From positions 1 through 64,000 of the forward strand of contig NZ_WHOB01000086.1 of assembly GCF_013141775.1 (NCBI RefSeq): 64,000 bases of DNA, in the 5' to 3' direction. The notes under the pieces are model-generated. The model was not told where the DNA came from and did no database searches. It was given only the letters and a program-made list of their open reading frames with translations. Positions 44,111-53,180 of this stretch are shown piece by piece (the first letter of the stretch is position 1; every line of letters begins with the position of its first letter). Source of the stretch: Paenibacillus phytohabitans (GTDB lineage Bacteria > Bacillota > Bacilli > Paenibacillales > Paenibacillaceae). The position numbers and the translations under genes are program-made.

Positions 44111-44170
44111 GGAGAGAACTTTTTATTGAGTTCTCTCCTGCAGTTCTCTCCTTTTTCCGAAGGAGAGAAC
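44111..44170. repeat. Array of alternating GGAGAGAAC/GTTCTCTCC repeats
   Basis: GGAGAGAACT (44111), AGTTCTCTCC (44129), AGTTCTCTCC (44142) and GGAGAGAAC (44162) can pair as two successive hairpins or in alternative combinations. No gene starts nearby. Confidence 0.7.
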
Positions 44171-44386
44171 GAGGAGGGGATCGCATGACTCTCATGGAAC
44201 ATTGGGGGCAGTGCGATCTTTTTAATTAAAAGACCAAAACACCACTCATTTTTGATGCTGAAGATACTTTGGAACTGTAATGGGTTAGAAAAGAGTGGAT
44301 ATCATTTTAATTGCTCATGGTTTTATGGAATTCAACATACAGAAACATTACATGCACACAATTAAATTTATTTCTTTTAAGAGTTC

Positions 44387-44423
44387 CGCCAACACCTGTA
44401 TTGACAGGTGTTGGCGTTTTTTT
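44387..44423 (+). terminator. Strong terminator
   Basis: CGCCAACACCTGT, ATTG and ACAGGTGTTGGCG make a 13-bp perfect stem before seven T. It insulates the carbohydrate cluster from upstream. Confidence 0.92.
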
Positions 44424-44484
44424 GTATCCACAGATATTAAAGTGAAATTTCATCGTTCTATAGGTGAAGGGAGGTGTAGGATGA

Positions 44485-44688
44485 ATGCCGCGAAGGAGTC
44501 GCCAAGATATTTTGACAGAGCTCCTCAAGCAGGCTGGAGATGGATTGTGGATCAGGGCTGCTCTTAGGGTGTGGATTCCCGTTCAGATGCTATTTTCTAG
44601 TTGGAATAAATCCCTAAGACTTTCCGAACTGGCTTTGATTGAGTGCATAGACATGTCATTGAATTGCCAGTATAAACTCTATAGATAG
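44485..44688 (+). CDS. doubtful small ORF (67 aa)
   Basis: The frame starts MPRRSRQDILTELLKQAGDG behind GGAGGTG. A competing 28-aa frame starts at 44481 from the same site. The second half shows no coding character. It could be a remnant of a DNA-binding protein; I include it only as a possibility in the otherwise gene-free 44062-44745. Confidence 0.2.
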   Translation: MPRRSRQDILTELLKQAGDGLWIRAALRVWIPVQMLFSSWNKSLRLSELALIECIDMSLNCQYKLYR

Positions 44689-44745
44689 CTAGAAATACTG
44701 TGATAGAATGATAGGGAATATGTCGCGAATTAGGGGGAATCTGAC

Positions 44746-46557
44746 ATGAATGTACCGCGAAATACCTTCAAGCCGCCGGACCGCGCCTCGTATCTAAGGA
44801 GATTCTCGATCAAGAATAGATTGCTCGGCGCTTTTTTTATAACCTCACTGTTGCCTGTAATCTTCGTAACCCTCTACTCAAATGTGCGGTACGAGGAATC
44901 CATTTCCGATAAGCTAAGCGCGTTCTCCCTTCAGGTCCTGTCGGAATCAGCGGTCAATGTATCGCGGGAGCTGGCCCAATATGAGACGCTCAGCGAATCT
45001 ATTATTGTGAATAAGGAGATCCAGAGCGGGCTGATGCAGGCGGACAGCATGACCGACTATGAACGGAATGAGTTCCAGACAAGGATAAATAATGATCTCG
45101 GGGAACAGGTCTTCAGGTTAAGCAATTTGTCCAATGTAGTGGTCTTAACGGAGGGGCTGGACCCCTTCTATGATATGGGATATGAATGGTACCCCGGCAG
45201 CCAGATCGAGGATTCGATCAAGCGGATCAACCAGTTCTCGGGCAACATGACCTGGAACTATCTGCGCTCCAACCGCGGTACCGACAAGATAGCACTGAGC
45301 CGGGTCATTTTCTCGGCGGATAACCTGAACAAAAAACTGGGATATCTGATCATCGTGATTGACGGCAAGGTGTTCACCCGGAATACATATGAGCATGTGG
45401 ACCTGGGGACGGGCGGGAAGTTATATATCGTGGACGGATTCGGCACAGTGGTCTCTTCGGCAGATCCCGGCATTCCGCAAGGAACCCGTTACCAGCAGCA
45501 GGACGTGTTCGCCAAGATTGTTAAAGGCAAAACCAACCAGTCCTTCTACACGCAGATGGATGACAAGAAGGTGCTGGTGACCAATACCTATATCCGCTCG
45601 GCTGACTGGTATATGGTCGGCTTAATTCCGCATTCCTTCATCGTGTCCGAATTGCTGGCGATCCGGGGGAACCTGCTGTACATCAGCGTGTTCATCCTGC
45701 TGCTCACCACCATTATGGCGATGTGGGTCTACCGGAGCATCATTACCCCCATGCGTGAGTTGCTGCAGTATGCCAAGCATATTAAGCTCGGCCAGCTGGA
45801 TTTCACTCTCTCCTCCGGGAATGCTTCGGATGAAATGGGCAAGCTGACCGATACGATTGATCAGATGGTGGCCCGGCTGAAGCAGCTGATCTATCAGGTG
45901 GAGATCGAGCAGAAGGCGAAGCGGGATGCGGAGCTCAATATGCTGCAGGCGCAGATTAACCCGCATTTTCTGTTCAACACGCTGAATTCCCTGAGATGGA
46001 GCGCAATGATGAGCGGGAATAGCATTGTCGAGGAAGGAATCGCCTCCCTGTCCGAACTGCTGCACAATACCATTCTGGATCAGGAGGAGATGATTCCACT
46101 CCGCAAAGAGATTGATAATCTGCTCCACTACGCAGTGATCCAGCGGATCAGGTACGGCCAGTCGTTCGACTTGAACTGCATTGTGGAGCAGGAGGAGCTG
46201 TACGAATGTCTGGTTCCGAGATTCATCCTGCAGCCGATTGTCGAGAACTCTATTATTCATACCGGAGGCATTGAAGGGCGGATGGTCCAGATCAGCGTGA
46301 GGATATCCAGCGAAGAGGGGATTCTCCAGCTGACGGTTTCGGATAACGGCAAGGGCTTCGATATCAAGGAGGTTCAGCTGCGCAGGCATTCCAATAACAA
46401 GCTGTCCGGCATCGGGATTGTGAATGTGGAGGAACGCATCCGCATGCATGTCGGCGAGCCGTATGGAATGGTGACCACAAGTGAGCCCAGCAAGGGGACG
46501 GTTACGGTGATCCGGCTGCCCCTGCAGCGGAAAGAGGGGGAGAGTGACTATGTATAA
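44746..46557 (+). CDS. YesM-family sensor histidine kinase
   Basis: This 603-aa membrane kinase has a first transmembrane helix at about 27-45, an extracellular dCache-like sensor region to about 300, a second helix at about 305-326, and a HAMP domain (SIITPMRELLQYAKHIKLGQ). The His-kinase domain has phosphoacceptor His407 in QINPHFLFN and an ATPase domain with VENSIIHTGG and NGKGFD. The class works with YesN/AraC-type response regulators in sugar uptake. GGGGGAATC lies upstream. It overlaps the regulator gene by eight bases. It likely senses an extracellular oligosaccharide or its binding protein. Confidence 0.93.
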   Translation: MNVPRNTFKPPDRASYLRRFSIKNRLLGAFFITSLLPVIFVTLYSNVRYEESISDKLSAFSLQVLSESAVNVSRELAQYETLSESIIVNKEIQSGLMQADSMTDYERNEFQTRINNDLGEQVFRLSNLSNVVVLTEGLDPFYDMGYEWYPGSQIEDSIKRINQFSGNMTWNYLRSNRGTDKIALSRVIFSADNLNKKLGYLIIVIDGKVFTRNTYEHVDLGTGGKLYIVDGFGTVVSSADPGIPQGTRYQQQDVFAKIVKGKTNQSFYTQMDDKKVLVTNTYIRSADWYMVGLIPHSFIVSELLAIRGNLLYISVFILLLTTIMAMWVYRSIITPMRELLQYAKHIKLGQLDFTLSSGNASDEMGKLTDTIDQMVARLKQLIYQVEIEQKAKRDAELNMLQAQINPHFLFNTLNSLRWSAMMSGNSIVEEGIASLSELLHNTILDQEEMIPLRKEIDNLLHYAVIQRIRYGQSFDLNCIVEQEELYECLVPRFILQPIVENSIIHTGGIEGRMVQISVRISSEEGILQLTVSDNGKGFDIKEVQLRRHSNNKLSGIGIVNVEERIRMHVGEPYGMVTTSEPSKGTVTVIRLPLQRKEGESDYV

Positions 46558-48151
46558 AGTACTTATTGTAGACGATGAGATGATCGTCAGACATGCGGTG
46601 AAATCACTGATCCGGTGGGAGGACAGCCGGTTTGAATATGTAGGCTCGGCTGCGAACGGAGCCCAGGCGCTGGAGATGATCCCGAGAACGGGAGCGGATA
46701 TCGTAATCACGGATATCAAGATGAGTGAGATGGACGGTCTGGAGCTGATCAAGCTGCTGATGAAGTCATCCTTCGGCGGAGAGGTGCTCGTACTCAGCAA
46801 TTATAACGATTACGATCTGGTCCGGGAAGCACTGAGATGCGGAGCCCATGATTACATGCTCAAGCTGACGCTGAAGACAGAGGACTTCATGGTGGCACTG
46901 GAGGAAATGGCCCACAAGCTGGATCTCAAGAATCACCGCCGCAGCGACCAGGCCCAGCTTCCAGAGGGGCAGACCATCGGCAAGGGGAAGATTGGAGAAT
47001 GGCTGAAGGAGACTGATGCCGGCGTTGTCCCGGACGGCAGCCCGGCTGGCCGGCAGACACTGCTAGAAGTGCTCGCGGGACCGCCTGCACTCCATGCCTA
47101 TACTTTTTGCATCCATGTGCTGCAGGATTCGAATCATAGCCTCGCGGCTGCACAGTATCAGGAGACCTTCTACAAGATAGCGGAAGGCCTCTTCCCTGGT
47201 AATCACGGGCTCTATGTCACAGCTACAGATCCGGACAGACTGCTGCTGCTGCTGCTTGCACCGGCCCAGCCCGGCAGCGGGGATTCCCCCAAGGCGGAGG
47301 AGCTGGCACAGCGGATCAAAGGGCTGTCCAAGCTGTATTACAATGTGGACATTACCGTAGTCTTCGGCAATCCTGCGGCGGATTATGAGGCGGTAGTCGA
47401 GCAGATTGGGCGGAATAAAGAGGCGGAGTATCTGTCCTTCTATACCAGGAACCAGGACAACTGCATATACAGTGGCTCTGTTAGCGGACCGAGAGAAGAG
47501 GAGAATGAATTCAGGATGCTGGAGAATGAGTTCAAGGATAGTCTGCGCCATACGAACGGAACAGAGATTGATCTATGGCTGGAGAGCGCGGTTGTTCTGA
47601 TCCGGTCGGCCGCTGAGCTATACATTCCACCAAGCTTACTCAAAAGGGCAATTATCGGCGGGATCTGGGGGATTGCTAATTCAAAGATTGTCAGCAGCGA
47701 TGCCTCATGGAATGAGAGCCAGTGGATTGAGAAGATTGAATCGGCCCATACGGACTCGCATATCATGCTTATCATTGAGGACATGTACGATGAGATTACG
47801 AACATTATCGGCAAGACTGCAAGATATAAATTCATGCGCGAAGAGATTAGACTCGCTAATTCTTATCTGGAAAAGCACTTTGCTGAACGGGTATTTATCT
47901 CGGAGGTCGCCGCGCATGTCGGATTCTCCGAGCCGTATCTGTGCCAGGTATTCAAGGCCGAAACCGGCTCCAGCATCCTGACGCGGCTTAATGAGATCAG
48001 AATGACCAAGGCCTATGAGATGCTGTCCTCCGGCAACTATCTGATCAAGCAGGTGGCGATGGAAATCGGTATCCCTGACCCTTTCTATTTCAACCGCCTG
48101 TTCAAGAAAAGATTCGGCGTAGCGCCGAAGACGGTGAAGAAAATCCGCTAA
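46550..48151 (+). CDS. YesN-type response regulator with AraC DNA-binding domain
   Basis: This 533-aa protein has a receiver domain with phosphoacceptor Asp55 (VITDIKMSEMDG), Asp8/Asp9 acidic pocket, a long middle region, and a C-terminal AraC double HTH (about 430-533; FISEVAAHVGFSEPYLCQVF, KQVAMEIGIPDPFYFNRLFK). AGAGGGGGAG selects ATG 46550. It should activate the downstream transport and enzyme genes through the duplicated operator at 48238 and 52197. The kinase-regulator pair is translationally coupled. Confidence 0.93.
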   Translation: MYKVLIVDDEMIVRHAVKSLIRWEDSRFEYVGSAANGAQALEMIPRTGADIVITDIKMSEMDGLELIKLLMKSSFGGEVLVLSNYNDYDLVREALRCGAHDYMLKLTLKTEDFMVALEEMAHKLDLKNHRRSDQAQLPEGQTIGKGKIGEWLKETDAGVVPDGSPAGRQTLLEVLAGPPALHAYTFCIHVLQDSNHSLAAAQYQETFYKIAEGLFPGNHGLYVTATDPDRLLLLLLAPAQPGSGDSPKAEELAQRIKGLSKLYYNVDITVVFGNPAADYEAVVEQIGRNKEAEYLSFYTRNQDNCIYSGSVSGPREEENEFRMLENEFKDSLRHTNGTEIDLWLESAVVLIRSAAELYIPPSLLKRAIIGGIWGIANSKIVSSDASWNESQWIEKIESAHTDSHIMLIIEDMYDEITNIIGKTARYKFMREEIRLANSYLEKHFAERVFISEVAAHVGFSEPYLCQVFKAETGSSILTRLNEIRMTKAYEMLSSGNYLIKQVAMEIGIPDPFYFNRLFKKRFGVAPKTVKKIR

Positions 48152-48237
48152 TATGGAGGATTTTAAGAAACCGGTAAAAAAAGTATAGTTTCCTTGGCTT
48201 GTCTATAAATTCTTTCATCTAAAGTCAGCTATGTGCA

Positions 48238-48310
48238 TAAAATCGTCCATGAACCTCCGTCCTTTTGTTAATATGGTGAAATCCCCTGTGAACCTATAAT
48301 TAGAGACATC
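48238..48310 (+). promoter_or_regulatory. Activator-type promoter, copy 1
   Basis: The segment shares with 52197-52268 the blocks TCCATGAAC, TCCTTTTGTTAATATGG and CCTATAATTAGAG in the same order and spacing. TATAAT is at 48295-48300, and the -35 region is poor, typical of AraC-type activation. Confidence 0.85.
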
Positions 48311-48336
48311 CAAATCCAGAAAGGGGTCAAATAAAG

Positions 48337-49773
48337 ATGTCGAAGAAAAAGTGGATTACTCTTGCTATGGCTGCTGTCTTCCTGACGCTGCCGCTTGCCG
48401 GCTGCGGTTCTAATAACACCAGTAACAATGCTGCACCGTCTGCCACGGCGGCTGCTGAAGCTTCTGCGGAGGGTTCGGCCAGCGCATCACCGGGAGCAGC
48501 GGCGGAGACATTTGGCAACCCTGAACTGAACATCGCCGTATTCCAAGGCGGGTATGGCCGTGATTATTGGGACAGCGTAGCTGCTGAATTCATGAAGGAG
48601 TATCCGGGCACCAAGATCAACATCACCGCGAGCCCTAAGATTGCCGAGCTGGTCCGTCCGAAGATCGTTGCCGGTAATCCGCCGGATTTCATGTATATCT
48701 CGGGGAGCGACAACACGCCTATTCTGGATGGGCTGGTGAAGGATAAGGCATTGCTGGATCTGACCGATGTGTTCGATTCCAATACCGAAGCCGGAACACC
48801 GCTGAAATTACAGATTCTGCCCGGGGTGCTGACATCCAGCTCTATCGCTCCTTACGGGGACGGCAAAATATATCTCGCGCCTTATAACTTTGGCGTAATG
48901 GGCCTCTGGTACAACAAGAATCTGTTCGACAGCAAGGGGATCGCAACGCCTAAGACTTGGGATGAGCTGTTCGCGGACAACGCTGTAGCGAAAGAGAATG
49001 ACCGTGCGCTCTTCACCTATCAGGGACTGTATCCGGGCTATCTGGAGGAGATGATTGTACCGGCCATTGCCAGTGCAGGGGGACAGGAAGCCCTGGACCA
49101 GTTCTTCAACTATGATCCGGAGTTCTGGAAGAGTGAGACCTACACCAAGGTATGGGGGCTACTCGAGAAGATTGCGACAGAGGACAACGCGCTCATGAAG
49201 GGTACTGTTGCCCTGAATCATACTCAATCCCAGACCTCCTTCCTGCAAGGGAAATCAATGTTCATTCCGAACGGCACCTGGTTCGAGGATGAGATGAAGG
49301 ATGCACCGCGTGAGGACGGCTTCCAGTTCGGCTTCCTCGGAGTTCCTTCACTGGGAGCAGACGGTAAGGTTATGGCGCTGACGCAGGTAGAGCAGATGGT
49401 GATACCGGCTAAGGCGAAGAATCCTGAGCTGGCTAAAGCCTTCCTGAAATATCTCTACAGCGAGAAGAGCATTAAGCTGAATGCAGAAAAAGCCAAGGGC
49501 GTTATGGCAGTTAACGGAGCGCCTGATCTGGTGAAGGAATATATCTCCGAGACGACCTACAATATCTACAAAGCGGTTGACAGCGGTATGGTAGCCGTCA
49601 GCGGTTCCTTCAAGCCGGTAGCCAAGGGAAGCAAATTCAATGCCAGCGATGAAGTATACAAACCGATATCCTCCATCATGAGCAAGCAACTGACGCTGGA
49701 TGAATACTCGGCGAAGCTGTACAAGGTCTACACACAAATTCAAAAAGAGCTGCAAGAACAAGGCCAGCAGTAA
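48337..49773 (+). CDS. carbohydrate ABC transporter substrate-binding lipoprotein
   Basis: This 478-aa precursor has lipobox LAGC (Cys at about 23), an Ala/Ser-rich linker (to about 60) and a family 1 binding-protein body (GVMGLWYNKNLFDSKGI, PKTWDEL, GKSMFIPNGTWFEDEM). NgcE-type proteins binding N-acetylhexosamine-containing sugars have this look, but ligand choice is inferred from the cluster. A strong AAAGGGG lies upstream, and an operator-type promoter and a terminator (49797) flank the gene, so it can be made in excess over the permeases. Confidence 0.9.
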   Translation: MSKKKWITLAMAAVFLTLPLAGCGSNNTSNNAAPSATAAAEASAEGSASASPGAAAETFGNPELNIAVFQGGYGRDYWDSVAAEFMKEYPGTKINITASPKIAELVRPKIVAGNPPDFMYISGSDNTPILDGLVKDKALLDLTDVFDSNTEAGTPLKLQILPGVLTSSSIAPYGDGKIYLAPYNFGVMGLWYNKNLFDSKGIATPKTWDELFADNAVAKENDRALFTYQGLYPGYLEEMIVPAIASAGGQEALDQFFNYDPEFWKSETYTKVWGLLEKIATEDNALMKGTVALNHTQSQTSFLQGKSMFIPNGTWFEDEMKDAPREDGFQFGFLGVPSLGADGKVMALTQVEQMVIPAKAKNPELAKAFLKYLYSEKSIKLNAEKAKGVMAVNGAPDLVKEYISETTYNIYKAVDSGMVAVSGSFKPVAKGSKFNASDEVYKPISSIMSKQLTLDEYSAKLYKVYTQIQKELQEQGQQ

Positions 49774-49796
49774 ATCGTCCCGCCTTGCAAGTACTC

Positions 49797-49828
49797 AAAA
49801 CCTGCCTTTCCTGTAAGGGCAGGTTTTT
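49797..49828 (+). terminator. Terminator after the binding-protein gene
   Basis: AAAACCTGCC pairs with GGCAGGTTTT around a short loop and is followed by T. Confidence 0.85.
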
Positions 49829-49926
49829 GGTATAAACATGGGTGTGAACGCCTTCACCCGGCGCTTCACAAGGAAGGAGGCAGAGACTTTTCGGAGGGAT
49901 TACTATAAATAAGGAGGAAATCCAAG

Positions 49927-52062
49927 GTGAAAAAAGTTGTAACACTGGTATTGTCCCTTATGTTGCTGTCGTCCGTACTGTTCACCGCAGGCCCCGTTCC
50001 AACCGCAAGTGCAGCAGGAACTACTTACTATATTGATTCAGCAAGCGGCAATGATTCGAATAGCGGTACTTCCACCGCCGCGGCGTGGAAGACCCTGGAC
50101 AAGGTCAATGCGACCACCTTCCAGCCGGGTGACCAGATTCTCTTCAAGTCCGGCGGGGTGTGGAACGGCCAGCTCTGGCCCAAAGGCTCAGGAAGCTCGG
50201 GCCTGCCGATCAAAATGGACTTGTACGGAGGTACGGTGCGCCCGATCATCAATGGCGGAGGCATCCAGCGTGACTATCAGTCGACAGGCGCCGTTATGCT
50301 GCGGAATCAGCAGTACTGGGAGATCAGCAATCTGGAGGTCACGAATGATGATAATTTCAATACAGATCTGAGTGCTGTGACGTACGCGAACAGCAAGCCC
50401 TCCAATATCCGCGACGGAATTCTAATTGTACTGGATACCGATCAGGTTGCCGCCGGTGCGGATACGATTATGGATCATATCTATATCCATGATAATTATG
50501 TGCATGATGTCGACAGCCCGAACGTCTGGCCGAATCAATACGGCAATGCCTCGTTCAACGGCGGGATCATCTTCTACGTGATCGGCTCATTGAAGGCCAA
50601 TATGACCTTTAATGATGTGCGGATTGAGAATAATACGATTGAAAAAGTCGATTTGCTCGCGATTGCCAATTTCAACTATACGACTCCGTCGGCTTTTCAG
50701 GATGAGATCGACACCTATAATCTCTGGCAGACCAATATTTATATCGGGCACAATTACATGCGTAATATTGGACAGGGTGCGATTGACATCTGCGATGCCA
50801 AGGATGCAATCGTTGAATACAACGTAGTGGATGGCTGGTCCCGCCGGTATAATGCAGAGAGCGCAGGGATCTATCCTTGGAAATCCTACAATGTCACCTT
50901 CCAGAATAATGAGGTATACGGAGGACCGACAACGACAGGAGCGAACAACGGAGACGGGACGGCCTTCGACTTCGATTCCCCGAATGTGAATATCGTCTAT
51001 CAGTTCAATTACACGCATAACAATCCGATGGGCTGGATGTCGTACCTGGGCAGAAGCAGCAATAATATTGCCCGCTATAACATCAGCGACGATAATGCTG
51101 CCTATCTGATTAAGTTCGGCTGGTTCGATGTCGATACTTCACCTACGTATTTCTTGAATAATGTATTCATCTACGATGGGGCAGTCACCAAGTTCACCAG
51201 CTCCAACGCCAATTTAGCCTCAACCTACTTTAAAAGTGTCCCTTATTATTTCTACAATAACGTCTTCTACGATAAGAATAAGCCTTCCTCCAGCTTCTGG
51301 CCGAGCAGCCCGAGCAGCTACGGGACGGCCGTATTCAGAAACAATGCCTTCTATGTAGCGAATGGAAGCCACGCCGCCGGAGAACCAAGCGATGCCGCCA
51401 AGGTTATTCTCCCGCCGCAAATGGTCAATCCCGGGCAGGCGCCGACTACCGGAGCTAATGGCTATACCAGCGGTGCTACTGTATGGAACGGCTATAAGCT
51501 GCAGGATACGTCTCCGCTCATTAATGCCGGACTGTATGTATCCCAATTAGGAACCAAGGATTTCTACGGCAATACGCTGTATAACGGGGCCACTCCGGAT
51601 ATCGGAGCCTTCGAATCCGCAGTTGCCGGAGGATCGACAGAGCCGGTGTCCGTAACGGTGGGAGGAACGGTCACGTCGAGCTCAACCAGCAGTCCGTCCG
51701 GGGAAGAGAAGGAGAAGGCCTTTGATGCCAATCCGTCTACCAAATGGCTGATTACGACGAGTACGGGCTGGATTCAGTATAAGTTCGCTACAGGGGTTAC
51801 GCAGATAGCTACCTCCTATTCTATTACATCAGCTAATGATGTTCCCGGACGCGATCCCAAGAACTGGACTCTGCAGGGCTCCAATAACGGCACAAGCTGG
51901 ACTACCTTGGATACGCGGACGAACGAGACCTTCGCTACCCGCTTCCTGAAGAAGACCTATACGTTTAGCAATACCACGGCATATGCGTATTATCGCTTAA
52001 CGGTATCTGCTAACAACGGAGAAACGAACCTTCAGCTCGCGGAAATCGGACTGTACAACTAA
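49927..52062 (+). CDS. secreted parallel beta-helix glycan-active protein with F5/8 type C domain
   Basis: This 711-aa protein has a signal peptide (cleavage near ASAAG), then the opening TYYIDSASGNDSNSGTS and AAWKTLDKVN typical of right-handed beta-helix polysaccharide enzymes. Helix coils continue to about 560 (NNTIEKVDLLAI, EYNVVDGWSRR, DGTAFDFDSPNVNIVYQFN). Residues about 575-711 form a discoidin/CBM32-like domain ending LAEIGLY. GH136 lacto-N-biosidase, GH141 or a lyase are possible; with the phosphorylase next door a lacto-N-biosidase-type role is attractive but unproven. AAGGAGG precedes the start. The transporter genes follow in the same direction. Confidence 0.8.
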   Translation: MKKVVTLVLSLMLLSSVLFTAGPVPTASAAGTTYYIDSASGNDSNSGTSTAAAWKTLDKVNATTFQPGDQILFKSGGVWNGQLWPKGSGSSGLPIKMDLYGGTVRPIINGGGIQRDYQSTGAVMLRNQQYWEISNLEVTNDDNFNTDLSAVTYANSKPSNIRDGILIVLDTDQVAAGADTIMDHIYIHDNYVHDVDSPNVWPNQYGNASFNGGIIFYVIGSLKANMTFNDVRIENNTIEKVDLLAIANFNYTTPSAFQDEIDTYNLWQTNIYIGHNYMRNIGQGAIDICDAKDAIVEYNVVDGWSRRYNAESAGIYPWKSYNVTFQNNEVYGGPTTTGANNGDGTAFDFDSPNVNIVYQFNYTHNNPMGWMSYLGRSSNNIARYNISDDNAAYLIKFGWFDVDTSPTYFLNNVFIYDGAVTKFTSSNANLASTYFKSVPYYFYNNVFYDKNKPSSSFWPSSPSSYGTAVFRNNAFYVANGSHAAGEPSDAAKVILPPQMVNPGQAPTTGANGYTSGATVWNGYKLQDTSPLINAGLYVSQLGTKDFYGNTLYNGATPDIGAFESAVAGGSTEPVSVTVGGTVTSSSTSSPSGEEKEKAFDANPSTKWLITTSTGWIQYKFATGVTQIATSYSITSANDVPGRDPKNWTLQGSNNGTSWTTLDTRTNETFATRFLKKTYTFSNTTAYAYYRLTVSANNGETNLQLAEIGLYN

Positions 52063-52073
52063 TTCGGACCACC

Positions 52074-52124
52074 AAGGCTGTCCCGGACGGAGTGAAGATG
52101 ACCCCGCTTGGACAGCCTTTTTTT
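52074..52124 (+). terminator. Terminator after the beta-helix gene
   Basis: AAGGCTGTCC and GGACAGCCTT are separated by 26 bases and followed by seven T. Confidence 0.85.
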
Positions 52125-52196
52125 CAGAGCAAACCTGTACGATTTTAAGATTGCCGCAAAGCTGACAAGGGGAGTTAATATTTCTGTGTATTTGCT

Positions 52197-52268
52197 TAAA
52201 ATCCTCCATGAACATCCTTCCTTTTGTTAATATGGTCCGTCTGCCAACCGCCCTATAATTAGAGCATC
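52197..52268 (+). promoter_or_regulatory. Activator-type promoter, copy 2
   Basis: It repeats the blocks of 48238-48310: TCCATGAAC, TCCTTTTGTTAATATGG and CCTATAATTAGAG, with TATAAT at 52254-52259. The identity continues over about 70 bp, well beyond promoter consensus. Confidence 0.85.
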
Positions 52269-52293
52269 AAGAGGAAAGGGGCTGGATACGAAC

Positions 52294-53178
52294 ATGACAA
52301 TGAAGACCCGAAAAAGCATATTTATCGCCTCATGCCTGCTTCCGGGGTTATTCTTATTTCTCTTATTCAAGGTATATCCCACATTGCAGATCTTTCAGAA
52401 ATCCTTGTATCTGTGGACCGGGCTCAGTGATAAGCCGAAGTTCATCGGCCTGCAGAATTATACGGATATGTTCCACGATGATACGTTTCTGCTGTCCCTG
52501 AAGAACACCGGTCTCCTGATGCTGGTTGTTCCGATTGTGACGCTGCTGATCGCGCTGGTTAACGCTTCGATTCTGACCAAATCGAAACTGAAGGAGCGCA
52601 ATATCTACCGTACCGTTTTCTTCTTCCCGAGCATTCTGTCCTTCGTGGTGATCGCCATTCTCTGGTCCTTCATTTATCATCCGACGATGGGGTTCCTGAA
52701 TTCCGGGCTGGAGGCTGTCGGACTGGATAAGTGGGCGCTGCCTTGGCTAGGAGACCAGCGCGTAGTGCTGTGGGCCTTGGCTGTCACGCTGATCTGGCAG
52801 GCCGCCGGCTATTACATGGTCATCTATATGGCCGGAATTGACGGGATCTCCCCCGAGTTGTATGAAGCAGCCGAGCTGGACGGGGCGACCCGGATCAAAC
52901 AATTCATTCATATCACCATTCCGATGCTGTGGGAGATTATCCGGGTTACGATTATTTTCAGCATCAACGGTGTGCTTAGTATAAGCTTTGTTATCGTCTC
53001 GGTTATGACTGCCGGCGGGCCGGACCACCACTCCGAGGTTGTCATGACTTATCTGTATTCCCAGGCCTTCACGAATTCGAATTTTGGCTATGCGATGGCA
53101 ATTGGCGTATTTATCTTTGTGATATCTATGATCCTGGCGCTCCTTAGCAACAAGCTGACTGAAAGGGGTACTGACTAA
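52294..53178 (+). CDS. sugar ABC transporter permease (MalF/UgpA type)
   Basis: This 294-aa protein has six hydrophobic helices and the EAA loop YEAAELDGATRIKQFIHITI (about 189-208), which contacts the ATPase. The N-terminus MTMKTRKSIFIASCLLP is typical. It pairs with the next permease. No ATPase is encoded in the cluster, so a shared MsmX-type ATPase should energise the transporter, as common for CUT1 importers of Firmicutes. An AAAGGGG site lies 12 bases before ATG 52294; ATG 52300 is an alternative. Confidence 0.93.
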   Translation: MTMKTRKSIFIASCLLPGLFLFLLFKVYPTLQIFQKSLYLWTGLSDKPKFIGLQNYTDMFHDDTFLLSLKNTGLLMLVVPIVTLLIALVNASILTKSKLKERNIYRTVFFFPSILSFVVIAILWSFIYHPTMGFLNSGLEAVGLDKWALPWLGDQRVVLWALAVTLIWQAAGYYMVIYMAGIDGISPELYEAAELDGATRIKQFIHITIPMLWEIIRVTIIFSINGVLSISFVIVSVMTAGGPDHHSEVVMTYLYSQAFTNSNFGYAMAIGVFIFVISMILALLSNKLTERGTD

Positions 53179-53180
53179 CT

